Below are positions 1-8,057 of a DNA stretch of 31,639 bases, in pieces. Made by a program: the position numbers and the translations under genes. The stretch is from Candidatus Corynebacterium faecipullorum. Its GTDB lineage: Bacteria; Actinomycetota; Actinomycetes; Mycobacteriales; Mycobacteriaceae. Each line of letters opens with the position of its first letter. Positions within the stretch are counted from its first letter, which is position 1. The notes beneath the pieces were generated by a model. That model was not told the origin of the DNA. It did no database searches and saw only the letters and a program-made list of their open reading frames with translations. The stretch spans positions 1 to 31,639 of the forward strand of contig DXEO01000008.1 of the NCBI GenBank assembly GCA_019114925.1, given 5' to 3'.

Positions 1-1
1 C

Positions 2-2440
2 TACGGCTACGAGGTCTCCCCGGTGCTGTGGAAGAAGGTCATGCCGCGCCTGTCGGCCGGCCGCGTGCAGTCGGTGGCTACCCGCGTCATCGTCGAGCGC
101 GAGCGCGAGCGCATGGCGTTCATCCCCGCTGAGTACTGGGATCTCACGGCAACGCTAAAATCCACGCCGGATTTCGACGCACGCTTGAGCGCCCTTGATG
201 GCAAACGCGTGGCCGCGGGCCGCGACTTCAACGATAGGGGTGAGCTGAAGGGCGACGAGGTGGTCGTGGTCAAGCAGGCCCAGGCGGAGGAGCTGGCCAG
301 CGCGCTGGAAGGCTCCACCATGACGGTGGCCAGCGTTGAGCACAAGCCGTATTCGCGCAAACCCTCCGCGCCTTTTATGACCTCGACGCTGCAGCAGGAG
401 GCCGGACGCCGCCTGCACTACACCTCGGAGCGCACGATGCGCATTGCGCAGCGCCTCTACGAGAACGGTCACATTACCTATATGCGTACCGACTCGACCT
501 CCCTGTCCAAGCAGGGGCTCGACGCCGCGCGGGAAGCTGCGACCTCCATTTTCGGCGCCGAGTTCGTGGCCGACGGGCCGCGCACCTATGACCGCAAGGT
601 GAAGAACTCCCAGGAGGCCCACGAGGCCATCCGCCCCGCCGGCGAGCGTTTTGCTACCCCGGGCCAGCTGGCCGGGCAGCTCGACGCCGAGGAGTACAAG
701 CTCTACGAGCTGATTTGGAAACGCACCGTGGCCTCCCAGATGGCCGATGCCAAGGGAACCTCGATGAAGGTGACCGCGGCCGTGAGCGCTGGCGGTCACG
801 ACGCCGATTTCTCCGCGACCGGCCGCACGATCACCTTCCCGGGCTTCCTCAAGGCCTACGAGGACGTGGCGGCGAAGGGGTCCAAGGAAGAGTCGCGCCT
901 GCCGCACCTCAACGAGGGCGACACGCTGAAGACCGCTGCGGTGACTGCCGACGGCCACTCCACCAACCCGCCGGCGCGCTATACCGAGGCCAGCCTGGTC
1001 AAGAAGATGGAAGACCTGGGCATTGGGCGCCCGTCGACGTATGCCTCCATCATCAAGACCATCCAGGACCGCGGCTACGTGCTCTCCCGCGGCAACGCGC
1101 TGGTGCCCTCGTGGGTTGCCTTCGCGGTGGTGGGCCTGCTGGAGAATAACTTCACTGAGCTGGTGGACTATGACTTCACCTCCTCTATGGAGGATGAGCT
1201 CGATGCCATTGCCGCTGGATCGGAGAACGGCACGGACTGGCTGAATAACTTCTACTTCGGCAACACGGAGGCCGGCGAGCGCAAGGCCGCGTCCATTGCC
1301 CGCCACGGAGGCCTGAAGTCCCTGGTGGATATCAACCTGGAGGCTATCGATGCCCGCCAGGTCAACTCGCTGCGCCTCTATACCGACGCGGAAGGCCGCG
1401 ATGTCTTCGAGCGCGTGGGCCGCTATGGGCCGTATATTGAGCGCGCCGTGGGCACCAACGAGGATGGCACGGTGGAATACCAGCGCGCCAACCTCTCGGA
1501 GACGGTCACCCCGGATGAGCTCAACGAGGCTTTGGCGGAGAAGCTCTTTGCTACCCCTCAGGGCGGGCGTGAGCTGGGCCAGAACCCGGAGAATGGCCGC
1601 ACCATCGTGGCCAAGGAAGGTCGTTTCGGCCCGTATGTGACCGAGCAGGTGCGTGACGACGAGCGTGAGAAGGCCGAGGCCGAAGCCGAGGAGATCATTA
1701 AAGAGGAGCGCGCTGCGGAGGACGCCCAGCGCGCGGCCGAGGGCAAGCGAGCCAAGAATTGGGAGACCAAGACCGCGGCGAAGCAAAAGGAAAAGCGCAT
1801 TGCTGAGTACGTCGAGGAGAAGCTGAAGCCGGGCACGGCCTCGCTCTTTGCCTCGATGGAGCCGGCCAGCGTCACGCTGGAGGAGGCGCTTCAGTTGCTG
1901 AGCCTGCCGCGTGAGGTGGGCGTGGACCCCTCGGACGGCGAGGTCATCACCGCACAGAATGGCCGCTACGGCCCGTACCTGAAGAAGGGCAAGGATTCTC
2001 GTTCCTTGGCCAAGGAGGAGCAGATCTTCTCCATCACCTTGGATGAGGCGCGCCGCATTTATGCGGAGCCGAAGCGCCGTGGACGTGCTGCCGCGCAGCC
2101 GCCGCTGAAGCAACTGGGTGATAACGACGTCTCCGGCAAGCCGATGACGGTCAAGGACGGCCGCTTTGGCCCGTACGTCACCGACGGCACCACGAATGCC
2201 TCGCTGCGACGCGGCGACGATCCGGAGCAGCTTACCGACGCCCGCGCGAACGAGCTCCTCTCCGAGCGCCGCGCCAAGGATGCCGCGAACGGTGGTGCGA
2301 AGAAGTCGACGAAGAAGAGCACCAAGAAGTCGACTAAGAAATCGACGAAGAAGGCTACGAAGAAGTCGACCAAGAAGGCTACGAAGAAGCCCTCGCCCGG
2401 AACCAAGAACGTGGTCAAGGCCGGATCGCGCAGGAAGTAG
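2..2440 (+). CDS. topA: DNA topoisomerase I, 3' part (5' end outside window)
   Basis: Type IA topoisomerase that relaxes negatively supercoiled DNA through a tyrosyl-DNA intermediate. The reading frame is open from base 2, so the gene is cut by the window edge; about 812 C-terminal residues are present. The active-site motif ITYMRTDST is clear, with the catalytic Tyr at bases 479-481. Upstream, PRLSAGRVQSVATR is the conserved type IA motif, and GIGRPSTYASII follows later. The C-terminal part has repeated modules of the form GRYGPYI, GRFGPYV, GRYGPYL and GRFGPYV, typical of actinobacterial topoisomerase I, which lacks classical zinc fingers. It ends in a very basic tail of KKST/KKAT repeats (about bases 2299-2390), a known type of DNA-binding tail in this group. 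The identification is secure; only the N-terminus is missing. Confidence 0.97.
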   Translation, partial: YGYEVSPVLWKKVMPRLSAGRVQSVATRVIVERERERMAFIPAEYWDLTATLKSTPDFDARLSALDGKRVAAGRDFNDRGELKGDEVVVVKQAQAEELASALEGSTMTVASVEHKPYSRKPSAPFMTSTLQQEAGRRLHYTSERTMRIAQRLYENGHITYMRTDSTSLSKQGLDAAREAATSIFGAEFVADGPRTYDRKVKNSQEAHEAIRPAGERFATPGQLAGQLDAEEYKLYELIWKRTVASQMADAKGTSMKVTAAVSAGGHDADFSATGRTITFPGFLKAYEDVAAKGSKEESRLPHLNEGDTLKTAAVTADGHSTNPPARYTEASLVKKMEDLGIGRPSTYASIIKTIQDRGYVLSRGNALVPSWVAFAVVGLLENNFTELVDYDFTSSMEDELDAIAAGSENGTDWLNNFYFGNTEAGERKAASIARHGGLKSLVDINLEAIDARQVNSLRLYTDAEGRDVFERVGRYGPYIERAVGTNEDGTVEYQRANLSETVTPDELNEALAEKLFATPQGGRELGQNPENGRTIVAKEGRFGPYVTEQVRDDEREKAEAEAEEIIKEERAAEDAQRAAEGKRAKNWETKTAAKQKEKRIAEYVEEKLKPGTASLFASMEPASVTLEEALQLLSLPREVGVDPSDGEVITAQNGRYGPYLKKGKDSRSLAKEEQIFSITLDEARRIYAEPKRRGRAAAQPPLKQLGDNDVSGKPMTVKDGRFGPYVTDGTTNASLRRGDDPEQLTDARANELLSERRAKDAANGGAKKSTKKSTKKSTKKSTKKATKKSTKKATKKPSPGTKNVVKAGSRRK

Positions 2441-2446
2441 CAGGAC

Positions 2447-3139
2447 ATGAAGACCAGCTTCGCCCGCGACATGGTGGCCCGCACCCAGGAGGGCACCGAG
2501 GCTCTCCTGCGCGCGGTGGGCCCGGCATTTACCGGCCGCGATCACTTCACCCTCGGCGCGCTCGCCGCGGGGGAGACTGCAGTCTGGTCACGGCTGTTTA
2601 ACTGGCGCACGCTCGGCACGGCCACGACGGCCGCTCTACCCGTGCTGCTAGCCCTGCGCCCGGACTGTGCACCGGAAACCCGCGTGGGGCTCATCGCCGC
2701 TTCGCTTGGCCAAGCCGCCAAGCGCGGTGCACCAACGACGTTCGGCGTGACGTGTATCAGCGTGCAATACGCCTCCTTCGCGTGGGCGCTGCTCGGCGCG
2801 CGCAATGATGCGCTGGGCTGGGGTCTGCGCGCCGGTGCGTGGGCCGCCGGCGTTGCACTGTCCCGTACCGCGGGCGAGCGCCTTGCCACGGCCGTTGCCG
2901 GAATCCCGGCGGCCGCGCTTTCCGCGCTAGCCGGTGATGAGAAGCTCCGCGCCGACCAGGCCACGCAAGGGATTAGCCACGGCGCTAACCTGCTTCTGGC
3001 CTCTGAGGCGCTGACGGTCCTGAACCCGGCTGAGCAGCGCCAGGATGCGGGCCTGCGTGGCCGAGCCCTGGATGCGGCGCAGTCGGCGGCGCAGACGATA
3101 GGCCTGGTGCTACTGGTGGATGGGCTGGCGCGGGGTTAG
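2447..3139 (+). CDS. Small hydrophobic protein of unknown function downstream of topA
   Basis: A 230-residue protein starting 6 bases after the topA stop, with AGGAAG about 9 bases before the ATG (inside the topA end), so it is probably cotranscribed with topA. Several hydrophobic segments are visible, near residues 55-70, 80-95, 103-120, 125-140 and 148-165, which suggests a multi-pass membrane protein. A faint resemblance to YhhN/lysoplasmalogenase-type membrane proteins was considered, but no diagnostic motif was seen and no function is claimed. Its last 155 bases are antisense to the end of the DUF418-type gene. Confidence 0.75.
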   Translation: MKTSFARDMVARTQEGTEALLRAVGPAFTGRDHFTLGALAAGETAVWSRLFNWRTLGTATTAALPVLLALRPDCAPETRVGLIAASLGQAAKRGAPTTFGVTCISVQYASFAWALLGARNDALGWGLRAGAWAAGVALSRTAGERLATAVAGIPAAALSALAGDEKLRADQATQGISHGANLLLASEALTVLNPAEQRQDAGLRGRALDAAQSAAQTIGLVLLVDGLARG

Positions 3140-4349
3140 GCGCAGCACCTAATTCCGGGCGCATCGTCGTGCCATAGGACAAGCGGCGGTGCACCCACTC
3201 GAAGGGCCCGGGCTTGCCTGCGGCTTCGAGCGCGCAGGCGATGAGAAGCGTGGCCAGCCACACGCCGGCCGCCAGCGCTGCCTGGCCTGCGGCGCTGAAC
3301 TCGGGGCCAATGTTAAGGGTGAAGGGGTAGACCAGCGCCAGGAAGAACACGGACTGCAGCACGTAGCCGGTCATGGAACGCTTGCCCAGCGCGATGAGTG
3401 GCCACAGGAACCACGGGCGCGCGCCAAGGCGCTGCAGCGGTTCTAGGGCAAGTGTCGCCGCCGCCACGATGCCCGGCCCGGTGAGCATGCCGATGCAGCT
3501 ATTCGCCGCGTTGAGAGGTTCTGCCAGCGCTGGGTCCAGCACCCCAATCGTCGACAAGCCCCAGGGCAGGCCGAGGAAGAGGACGATGGCTAGGGCCAAA
3601 AGGGTCCACGTCCACAGCTCGCGCCGATGACCCCCGGCTAAGGTTCCGCGGCGCGCCCACACGAAGCCCACGAGCATAACCGGCAGAACCATGGCGCCGG
3701 TTAGGGGGATGGACATTAGTTGAGCGCCGACCATGATGGCCTGCTCACCCAGCAGCTCCCAATAGGAGTCGGCGGCGCTAAAACCGCTGAAATCGAATTC
3801 TGAGGTATCGATGAACGCGGCCCCAATACCCATTCCGATGCCCGATACAATCAGCAGGGCACAGAGCCCATAGGCCACGCGCATGAGGAGCTTGTCGGTG
3901 AAAGAAAGCAGCAGCGCGATGAGCATGCCCATCGCGCCATAGAGGATCATGATGTCGCCGGAAAAGAGAAAAAGGCAGTGCAAGACGCCGAACAGGGCGA
4001 GAAAACCATAGCGTTTTGCCAGCACGGCCTGTGCGCGCCGCAGTGGGAAGCCGCGCCGCCACAAGCTCATCGCGATGAGCCCCACGCCAAAGCCTAAGAG
4101 CGTGGAGAACATCGGCAAGCCGCGCACGTGCATGAACATGGCGGCAAAGACCACGTAGATTTTGTCCGCAACGGTCTCGACGCCGCCGAAATAAGCATCG
4201 GGGCCTTCGCCGTCGTTCATAATCCACGCGGTGCAGACGTTTGCCAGCGCAATGCCTAGCAGGGCCATGCCGCGGGCGACGTCGGGGACGAGGAGGCGAG
4301 GGCTCGAGGTCTGGCGTATCGGATGGGGCCGGTGGGGCTGATGAGGCAT
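2985..4349 (-). CDS. DUF418-type multi-pass membrane protein
   Basis: A 454-residue protein with about ten hydrophobic segments. It opens with a short polar stretch and then LVPDVARGMALLGIALANV, the N-terminal signature of DUF418/YeiB-type proteins. The C-terminal membrane part contains LGKRSMTGYVLQSV, matching the conserved DUF418 G(R/K)MSLTNYLxQS region. Its function is not known. It follows cyaB on the same strand after about 33 bases, so the two may be cotranscribed. The last ~50 residues are a Pro/Ala/Gly-rich tail encoded antisense to the neighbouring hydrophobic gene; this tail is odd and may be disordered. The start is uncertain, because the ribosome-binding site is weak. Confidence 0.85.
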   Translation of the reverse strand: MPHQPHRPHPIRQTSSPRLLVPDVARGMALLGIALANVCTAWIMNDGEGPDAYFGGVETVADKIYVVFAAMFMHVRGLPMFSTLLGFGVGLIAMSLWRRGFPLRRAQAVLAKRYGFLALFGVLHCLFLFSGDIMILYGAMGMLIALLLSFTDKLLMRVAYGLCALLIVSGIGMGIGAAFIDTSEFDFSGFSAADSYWELLGEQAIMVGAQLMSIPLTGAMVLPVMLVGFVWARRGTLAGGHRRELWTWTLLALAIVLFLGLPWGLSTIGVLDPALAEPLNAANSCIGMLTGPGIVAAATLALEPLQRLGARPWFLWPLIALGKRSMTGYVLQSVFFLALVYPFTLNIGPEFSAAGQAALAAGVWLATLLIACALEAAGKPGPFEWVHRRLSYGTTMRPELGAAPNPAPAHPPVAPGLSSAPPTAPHPGLGHAGPHPGAAQPGSGPSAPQRPEAG

Positions 4350-4382
4350 GGCCCCGAAGCTACCAGAATCACAAAGACCTAT

Positions 4383-5915
4383 TTATCCGAGGGCACGCTC
4401 CGCCAGCGTCGGGCGGATAGGGCGCGCCAGCTGCGTCATGCGGCGGCGCCCGCGCAGCTCGATAGACTTCATCAGCGTCCAGCGCGCTTGCTCCGCCTCG
4501 TTGGCGCCGCGCAGCGTGGCGGAGTTGGTGAGCACCTGGCCGGGCGTGTCCTTGGCCAGTTCGGTAAGGCGTGCGGCCTCGTTGACGGCATCACCAATGA
4601 CGGTGTACTCGAAGCGATCCGCACCACCAATGTGGCCAGCCACCACGTGGCCCGCCGCCACGCCGATGCCTGCCTGCAGCCGCAGCCCGCGCAATTCCTG
4701 GCGCAGCTCGCGGGCGGCCTGCAGGGCCATGGAGTTGGCATCGTAGACCGTCAGCGGGGCACCGAAGACGGCCAAAGCGGCATCACCCTGGAACTTGTTG
4801 ATAATGCCCTTGTTGCGGTGTACCACCTCAACGACATGCTCGAAGAACTTGTTGAGCTCCTCCACGACCTCCTCCGGCGTGTGGTTGACGGCGAAGGTGG
4901 TGGAACCGATGACGTCGATAAACAGCACTGCCACCTTGCGGTCCTCACCGCCCAGCTCCGGGCGCTCCTCCAAGGCGCGCTGTGCCACCTCAGTGCCAAC
5001 ATAGCGGCCGAAGATATCACGCACGCGCTGGCGCTCACGCAGGCCGCGCATCATTTCGTTGAAACCGGCCTGGAGAACGCCGAGCTCGGAGCCGTAGTAG
5101 ATGTCCACCTGGACGTCGTTCTCGCCGCGGCGCACGCGGTTGATGGCGTCCTGCAGCTCCAGGATGGGGTCCACCACGCTCATCATGGCGAACATGGTGC
5201 CGATAAGCCCCGTGCCCAGCGCCGTGATGCTCAGCGCGATGATGGCGGGAATGATATCGGCGGTATCGGCGGTGAACATCCCCATCTGCTGGCCCAAGTG
5301 CACAAGGATGATGCCGATGAGCGGGATACCGGAGGTCATGATCCACGTGGAAAGCAGACGGTACTTAATCGGCGGCTCCAATGTGGAATCCTCGAAACGC
5401 CGGGCCACGGCCTCCGCCGCCACAGGGCGCACGAGGCGCTCGGCCTGCAGGTACGTCAGGAGAACGATGAGGCCGCCGGCCAGCGCAGCAGAAACGCCGA
5501 CGACAACGGCCAGCCGTGCCGAGTGCTGGCCCGCCAGTATCACCGCCAAAAGAATGCCCAGCAGCCAGACACCTGCGGCCACCCCGGCCTGGTAAAGCGG
5601 GATGCGCAGGACCAAGTTGCGCACCATATTGGGATCATGGTCATCGGGACTGCGCTGCCAGTCCAACACCGGCCGGAACAGCCGCAGGGTCACCGCGATG
5701 CCGATGATGACGGCGAAGGTCACGAACAACGTGCCATAGGTCCACAGGTGGGGTGTGTGGGCGATGAAGTCGGAGATCTCCGGCATGGGGAGAAAGAAGA
5801 CCACGAAGGTCATGATCGCAATGGCACCGATGATGTTGGAGCCAAGGACGAGCGCGGCGTACATCGGCCATTGAGTACCCCATAACCAGCGGGCGCCACG
5901 CATCAGTCTGTTCAT
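4383..5915 (-). CDS. cyaB: Membrane-bound class III adenylate cyclase
   Basis: Makes cAMP from ATP. The 510-residue protein has an N-terminal region with six predicted membrane segments (roughly residues 20-45, 60-80, 105-130, 135-158, 190-215 and 222-250), a HAMP-like linker after VVDPILELQDAINRV, and a C-terminal class III cyclase domain. Catalytic residues are present: metal-binding Asp in LFIDVIGST (about D334) and in GDAALAVF (D378), adenine-specifying Lys in NKFQGD (K374), Thr in EYTVIGD (T438, class IIIb pattern), and Asn and Arg in DAVNEAARL (N445, R449). Six membrane helices, HAMP and cyclase next to topA match CyaB of C. glutamicum. The ATG at 5915 was preferred over an in-frame TTG at 5924. 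A TAGAGT hexamer lies 8 bases upstream. It is divergent from holB. Confidence 0.93.
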   Translation of the reverse strand: MNRLMRGARWLWGTQWPMYAALVLGSNIIGAIAIMTFVVFFLPMPEISDFIAHTPHLWTYGTLFVTFAVIIGIAVTLRLFRPVLDWQRSPDDHDPNMVRNLVLRIPLYQAGVAAGVWLLGILLAVILAGQHSARLAVVVGVSAALAGGLIVLLTYLQAERLVRPVAAEAVARRFEDSTLEPPIKYRLLSTWIMTSGIPLIGIILVHLGQQMGMFTADTADIIPAIIALSITALGTGLIGTMFAMMSVVDPILELQDAINRVRRGENDVQVDIYYGSELGVLQAGFNEMMRGLRERQRVRDIFGRYVGTEVAQRALEERPELGGEDRKVAVLFIDVIGSTTFAVNHTPEEVVEELNKFFEHVVEVVHRNKGIINKFQGDAALAVFGAPLTVYDANSMALQAARELRQELRGLRLQAGIGVAAGHVVAGHIGGADRFEYTVIGDAVNEAARLTELAKDTPGQVLTNSATLRGANEAEQARWTLMKSIELRGRRRMTQLARPIRPTLAERALG

Positions 5916-5939
5916 GATTAACAACTCTAGTTATCCCAG

Positions 5940-5945
5940 TAGGCT
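5940..5945 (+). promoter_or_regulatory. Candidate -10 hexamer TAGGCT for leaderless holB
   Basis: TAGGCT fits the actinobacterial TANNNT -10 pattern and ends 7 bases before the GTG at 5953. No Shine-Dalgarno sequence sits between them, so transcription probably begins at or next to the start codon. This placement also argues against the upstream in-frame ATG at 5914. Confidence 0.5.
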
Positions 5946-5952
5946 AGGGCGA

Positions 5953-7161
5953 GTGAATACATCAAGCGTTGCAGAAAGGCTTGCCGACGCCCCATCCGTC
6001 GCCCACACCATCCTCAGTGCTGCCCGCGCGGCACGCGGTGAGGGCGACCCGCGGGCGATGAGCCATTCCTGGCTCTTTACCGGTCCTCCCGGTGCCGGCC
6101 GCTCGCTGGCCGCGCAGTGCTTCGCCGCAGCACTCATGTGTACCTCCGCCGACGAGAACGGCAACCCCGGATGCGGGCGCTGTCCCTCCTGCCAGAGCGT
6201 CTTGGCCAAACAGGAGCACACCGACTTGGTCTACGTGGACCCGCAGGAGCAGTTCATCACCGTCGGCGAGGCTCGCGAGGTCATCGGGCGCGCGGCCAGC
6301 CTGCCTAGCGTGGCGCCGTGGCGCGTGGTCATCTTCAACAAAGCCGACCGCCTGCGCAATGAGGCCGCCAACGCACTGCTCAAAACCGTGGAGGAGCCCC
6401 CGGAGCGCACCGTCATCATCATGGTGGCACCCTCGGAGGATCCGGAGGACTTCTCGGTCACGCTGCGCTCGCGCTGCCGTCACCTTTATATTCCGGCGCC
6501 GAGTGTGGAGGGTGTGGTCAAGCAGCTCGTCGCCGAAGGCGCTAGCGAGGATGACGCGCGCCTAGCCGCCGTGACCACTCTGCGCCACGTAGGGCGTGCG
6601 CGACACCTGGTCAACGACCCCGCCGCGCAGAAGCGCCGCGCCATGGCCATCAACCTGGCCGAAGACGTCTTCCACGGCTCCCAGGCCTTTCAATCCGTCA
6701 CCGCGCTGCTGAAGTTCATTGAGAAGGAAGCCAAGGACTCCCACGCGGCGGCGGAGGAGGCAGAGCGCTCCAAGATTGAGCAATCCTTCGGCGTCGGCGC
6801 CAAGGGAAAGGGCGCGACGAAGGCGCAGCGCGACGCCCGCAGCGCTCTGAAGGATATGGAGGATCTCCACAAGAAGCGCGCTAAACGACGCATCTCCGAC
6901 GGCCTCGACATCGCCCTCGTGGATCTCGCGGGCATTTACCGCGATGCGCTCATGCTCAAAGTCGGTGCCGAGGTAGAGATGACCCACCCGGACTTTGCGG
7001 GCCTGGCGGGCGAACTTGCCCAGCGCGTCAGTGAAGACGGCCTGCTGGCCGCCCAGTCCGCCATCCGCACCTGCCGCGAGCAGCTGCCGCAGAACGTCAC
7101 CCCGCAGGTGGCTTTCGACGGCATGGTGGGCCGCCTGCGCTTAGCGTGCGGTGCGCGCTAA
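5953..7161 (+). CDS. holB: DNA polymerase III subunit delta' (clamp loader)
   Basis: A 402-residue AAA+ clamp-loader subunit that helps load the sliding clamp. Seen in order: P-loop GPPGAGRS; a four-cysteine zinc module (CTSADENGNPGCGRCPSC); ADRLRNEAANALLKTVEEPPERT (Walker B and sensor region); and the SRC motif in LRSRCRHL. The C-terminal half holds a charged linker (residues ~255-310) and a helical collar domain. The reading frame extends upstream to an ATG at 5914, but that start overlaps cyaB, and the GTG at 5953 has a TANNNT box 7 bases before it, so GTG is preferred. It is divergent from cyaB and is followed by a tRNA gene. Confidence 0.92.
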   Translation: MNTSSVAERLADAPSVAHTILSAARAARGEGDPRAMSHSWLFTGPPGAGRSLAAQCFAAALMCTSADENGNPGCGRCPSCQSVLAKQEHTDLVYVDPQEQFITVGEAREVIGRAASLPSVAPWRVVIFNKADRLRNEAANALLKTVEEPPERTVIIMVAPSEDPEDFSVTLRSRCRHLYIPAPSVEGVVKQLVAEGASEDDARLAAVTTLRHVGRARHLVNDPAAQKRRAMAINLAEDVFHGSQAFQSVTALLKFIEKEAKDSHAAAEEAERSKIEQSFGVGAKGKGATKAQRDARSALKDMEDLHKKRAKRRISDGLDIALVDLAGIYRDALMLKVGAEVEMTHPDFAGLAGELAQRVSEDGLLAAQSAIRTCREQLPQNVTPQVAFDGMVGRLRLACGAR

Positions 7162-7229
7162 CCTGCAGCATGTGCTGTGCTGCACGCTGCAGTTGCTAGC
7201 CCGATTTCTTTCTCAGCCCCGGCCTAGGC

Positions 7230-7235
7230 TAAACT
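7230..7235 (+). promoter_or_regulatory. Candidate -10 hexamer TAAACT for tRNA-Thr
   Basis: TAAACT fits TANNNT and lies 30 bases upstream of the tRNA. No convincing -35 element was seen. TATACA at 7249-7254 is an alternative. Confidence 0.3.
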
Positions 7236-7265
7236 CTCACGCGGTGCATATACACACTGCACCGT

Positions 7266-7341
7266 GCCGCCTTAGCTCAGTCGGTAGAGCATCTCACTCG
7301 TAATGAGAAGGTCGCGAGTTCGATTCTCGCAGGCGGCTCCA
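7266..7341 (+). tRNA. tRNA-Thr, anticodon CGU
   Basis: A full cloverleaf can be drawn. The acceptor stem GCCGCCT (7266-7272) pairs with AGGCGGC (7331-7337), with T as discriminator and an encoded CCA at 7339-7341. The D arm contains TTAGCTCAGTCGGTAGAGC. The anticodon stem TCTCA/TGAGA encloses the loop CTCGTAA, giving anticodon CGT (reads ACG, threonine). The T arm is TCGCG AGTTCGATT CTCGCA, with the conserved TTCGA. No intron, and no sign of an integrated element at the 3' end. Confidence 0.97.
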
Positions 7342-7346
7342 CATAA

Positions 7347-7384
7347 AATCCCCCCGTGACCAGTATGAATGGTTGTGGGGGATT
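7347..7384. terminator. Hairpin terminator shared by tRNA-Thr and the DUF4442 gene
   Basis: AATCCCCC (7347-7354) pairs with GGGGGATT (7377-7384) around a 22-base loop. A T-rich run follows on the plus strand, and on the minus strand the stem is followed by TTTTATGTGG. The stop codon of the minus-strand gene (7383-7385) touches the stem, so it can serve both convergent genes. Confidence 0.7.
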
Positions 7385-7838
7385 ATTTCTGTTTGCGCCG
7401 GTAGTACACCTGGCGGCGCACATGGGCGACGACATCCCCTTCTTCATCAAGGATGTCCACGTCGAACCAATGCAGGTACTTCTCGCCGTTGACCGTCTTT
7501 TCTTCGATGAGTGCGTAAGTCTCCTCGGGGATATGCATATCGGCGGTGACCGTGCCGCGGCCGGGTTTCAGGTACTTAATCTCACCAGCGGTATCCCAGA
7601 TGCGGTACTCCTTGCCCAGACGGTGCATGGAGGCGAGCATGAAGAACGGATCCGTCATTGCGGAGAGCGTGCCGCCGAAGGCAACGCCCATGGCGTTCTT
7701 GGTCAGCATGTTTGGCGTGTGGCTGACAACGACGCGGGTGCCATCATCGGCGAACTCTTGGATCTTGATGCCAGCGCCCAAGAAGGGCGGCCAGAATCCC
7801 ATGAAGCGCTTGAGCTGGCGTGCAGAAAAGTGGGCCAT
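7383..7838 (-). CDS. Hotdog-fold DUF4442-like protein (possible thioesterase)
   Basis: A 151-residue protein whose middle reads TKNAMGVAFGGTLSAMTDPFFMLASM, the central-helix region of hotdog-fold proteins, followed by IWDTAGEIKYLKPGRGTV, like the beta-strand of DUF4442/PaaI-type thioesterases. Proteins of this fold usually cleave acyl-CoA thioesters, but the substrate cannot be told from sequence. GGAG lies 9 bases before the ATG. The stop lies in the terminator shared with the tRNA. No operon partner. Confidence 0.8.
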   Translation of the reverse strand: MAHFSARQLKRFMGFWPPFLGAGIKIQEFADDGTRVVVSHTPNMLTKNAMGVAFGGTLSAMTDPFFMLASMHRLGKEYRIWDTAGEIKYLKPGRGTVTADMHIPEETYALIEEKTVNGEKYLHWFDVDILDEEGDVVAHVRRQVYYRRKQK

Positions 7839-8033
7839 GAGGATAGCTCCGTGTGAGTTGTGGGTCAGGTGGGCTAAATGGCGTCAACTCTACCGTTGTG
7901 GGGCGGGGAGCGCCCGCACTGCGATTCGCCGTATCGTCCTTCCTATTGGTGGTGCCAGATCATGCGCTGTGTACAGGAAAAAGTAGTGCTAGCGCTAGTG
8001 ACCTTCGCTCTCGTGCGAAACACAATATAGAGC

Positions 8034-8057
8034 ATGAAAAAGCTTGTGGTTGCATGA
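8034..8057 (+). other. Seven-codon ORF overlapping the hydrolase start (uORF or frameshift remnant)
   Basis: ATG AAA AAG CTT GTG GTT GCA TGA encodes MKKLVVA and stops inside an ATGA that overlaps the hydrolase ATG at 8054. The peptide looks like the N-terminus of a signal peptide, and the hydrophobic stretch continues in the other frame. It may be a translationally coupled leader or the result of a one-base deletion. Confidence 0.45.

Noticed and set aside
155..2545. 796-residue open frame antisense to topA
   Set aside because: Long GC-rich genes often leave open frames on the opposite strand. It is His/Leu/Arg-rich without any domain, and topA is certain.
4323..5885. 520-residue open frame antisense to cyaB
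   Set aside because: Composition is typical of an antisense shadow, and the cyclase on the other strand has all catalytic residues.
7266..7341. tRNA-Thr as an integration site for a mobile element
   Set aside because: No integrase, no repeated tRNA 3' end and no change of gene content style downstream.
7853..8053. N-terminal extension of the alpha/beta hydrolase frame
   Set aside because: The extra 67 residues have no signal peptide or family similarity and the first start overlaps the upstream region of the DUF4442 gene; ATG 8054 was used instead.
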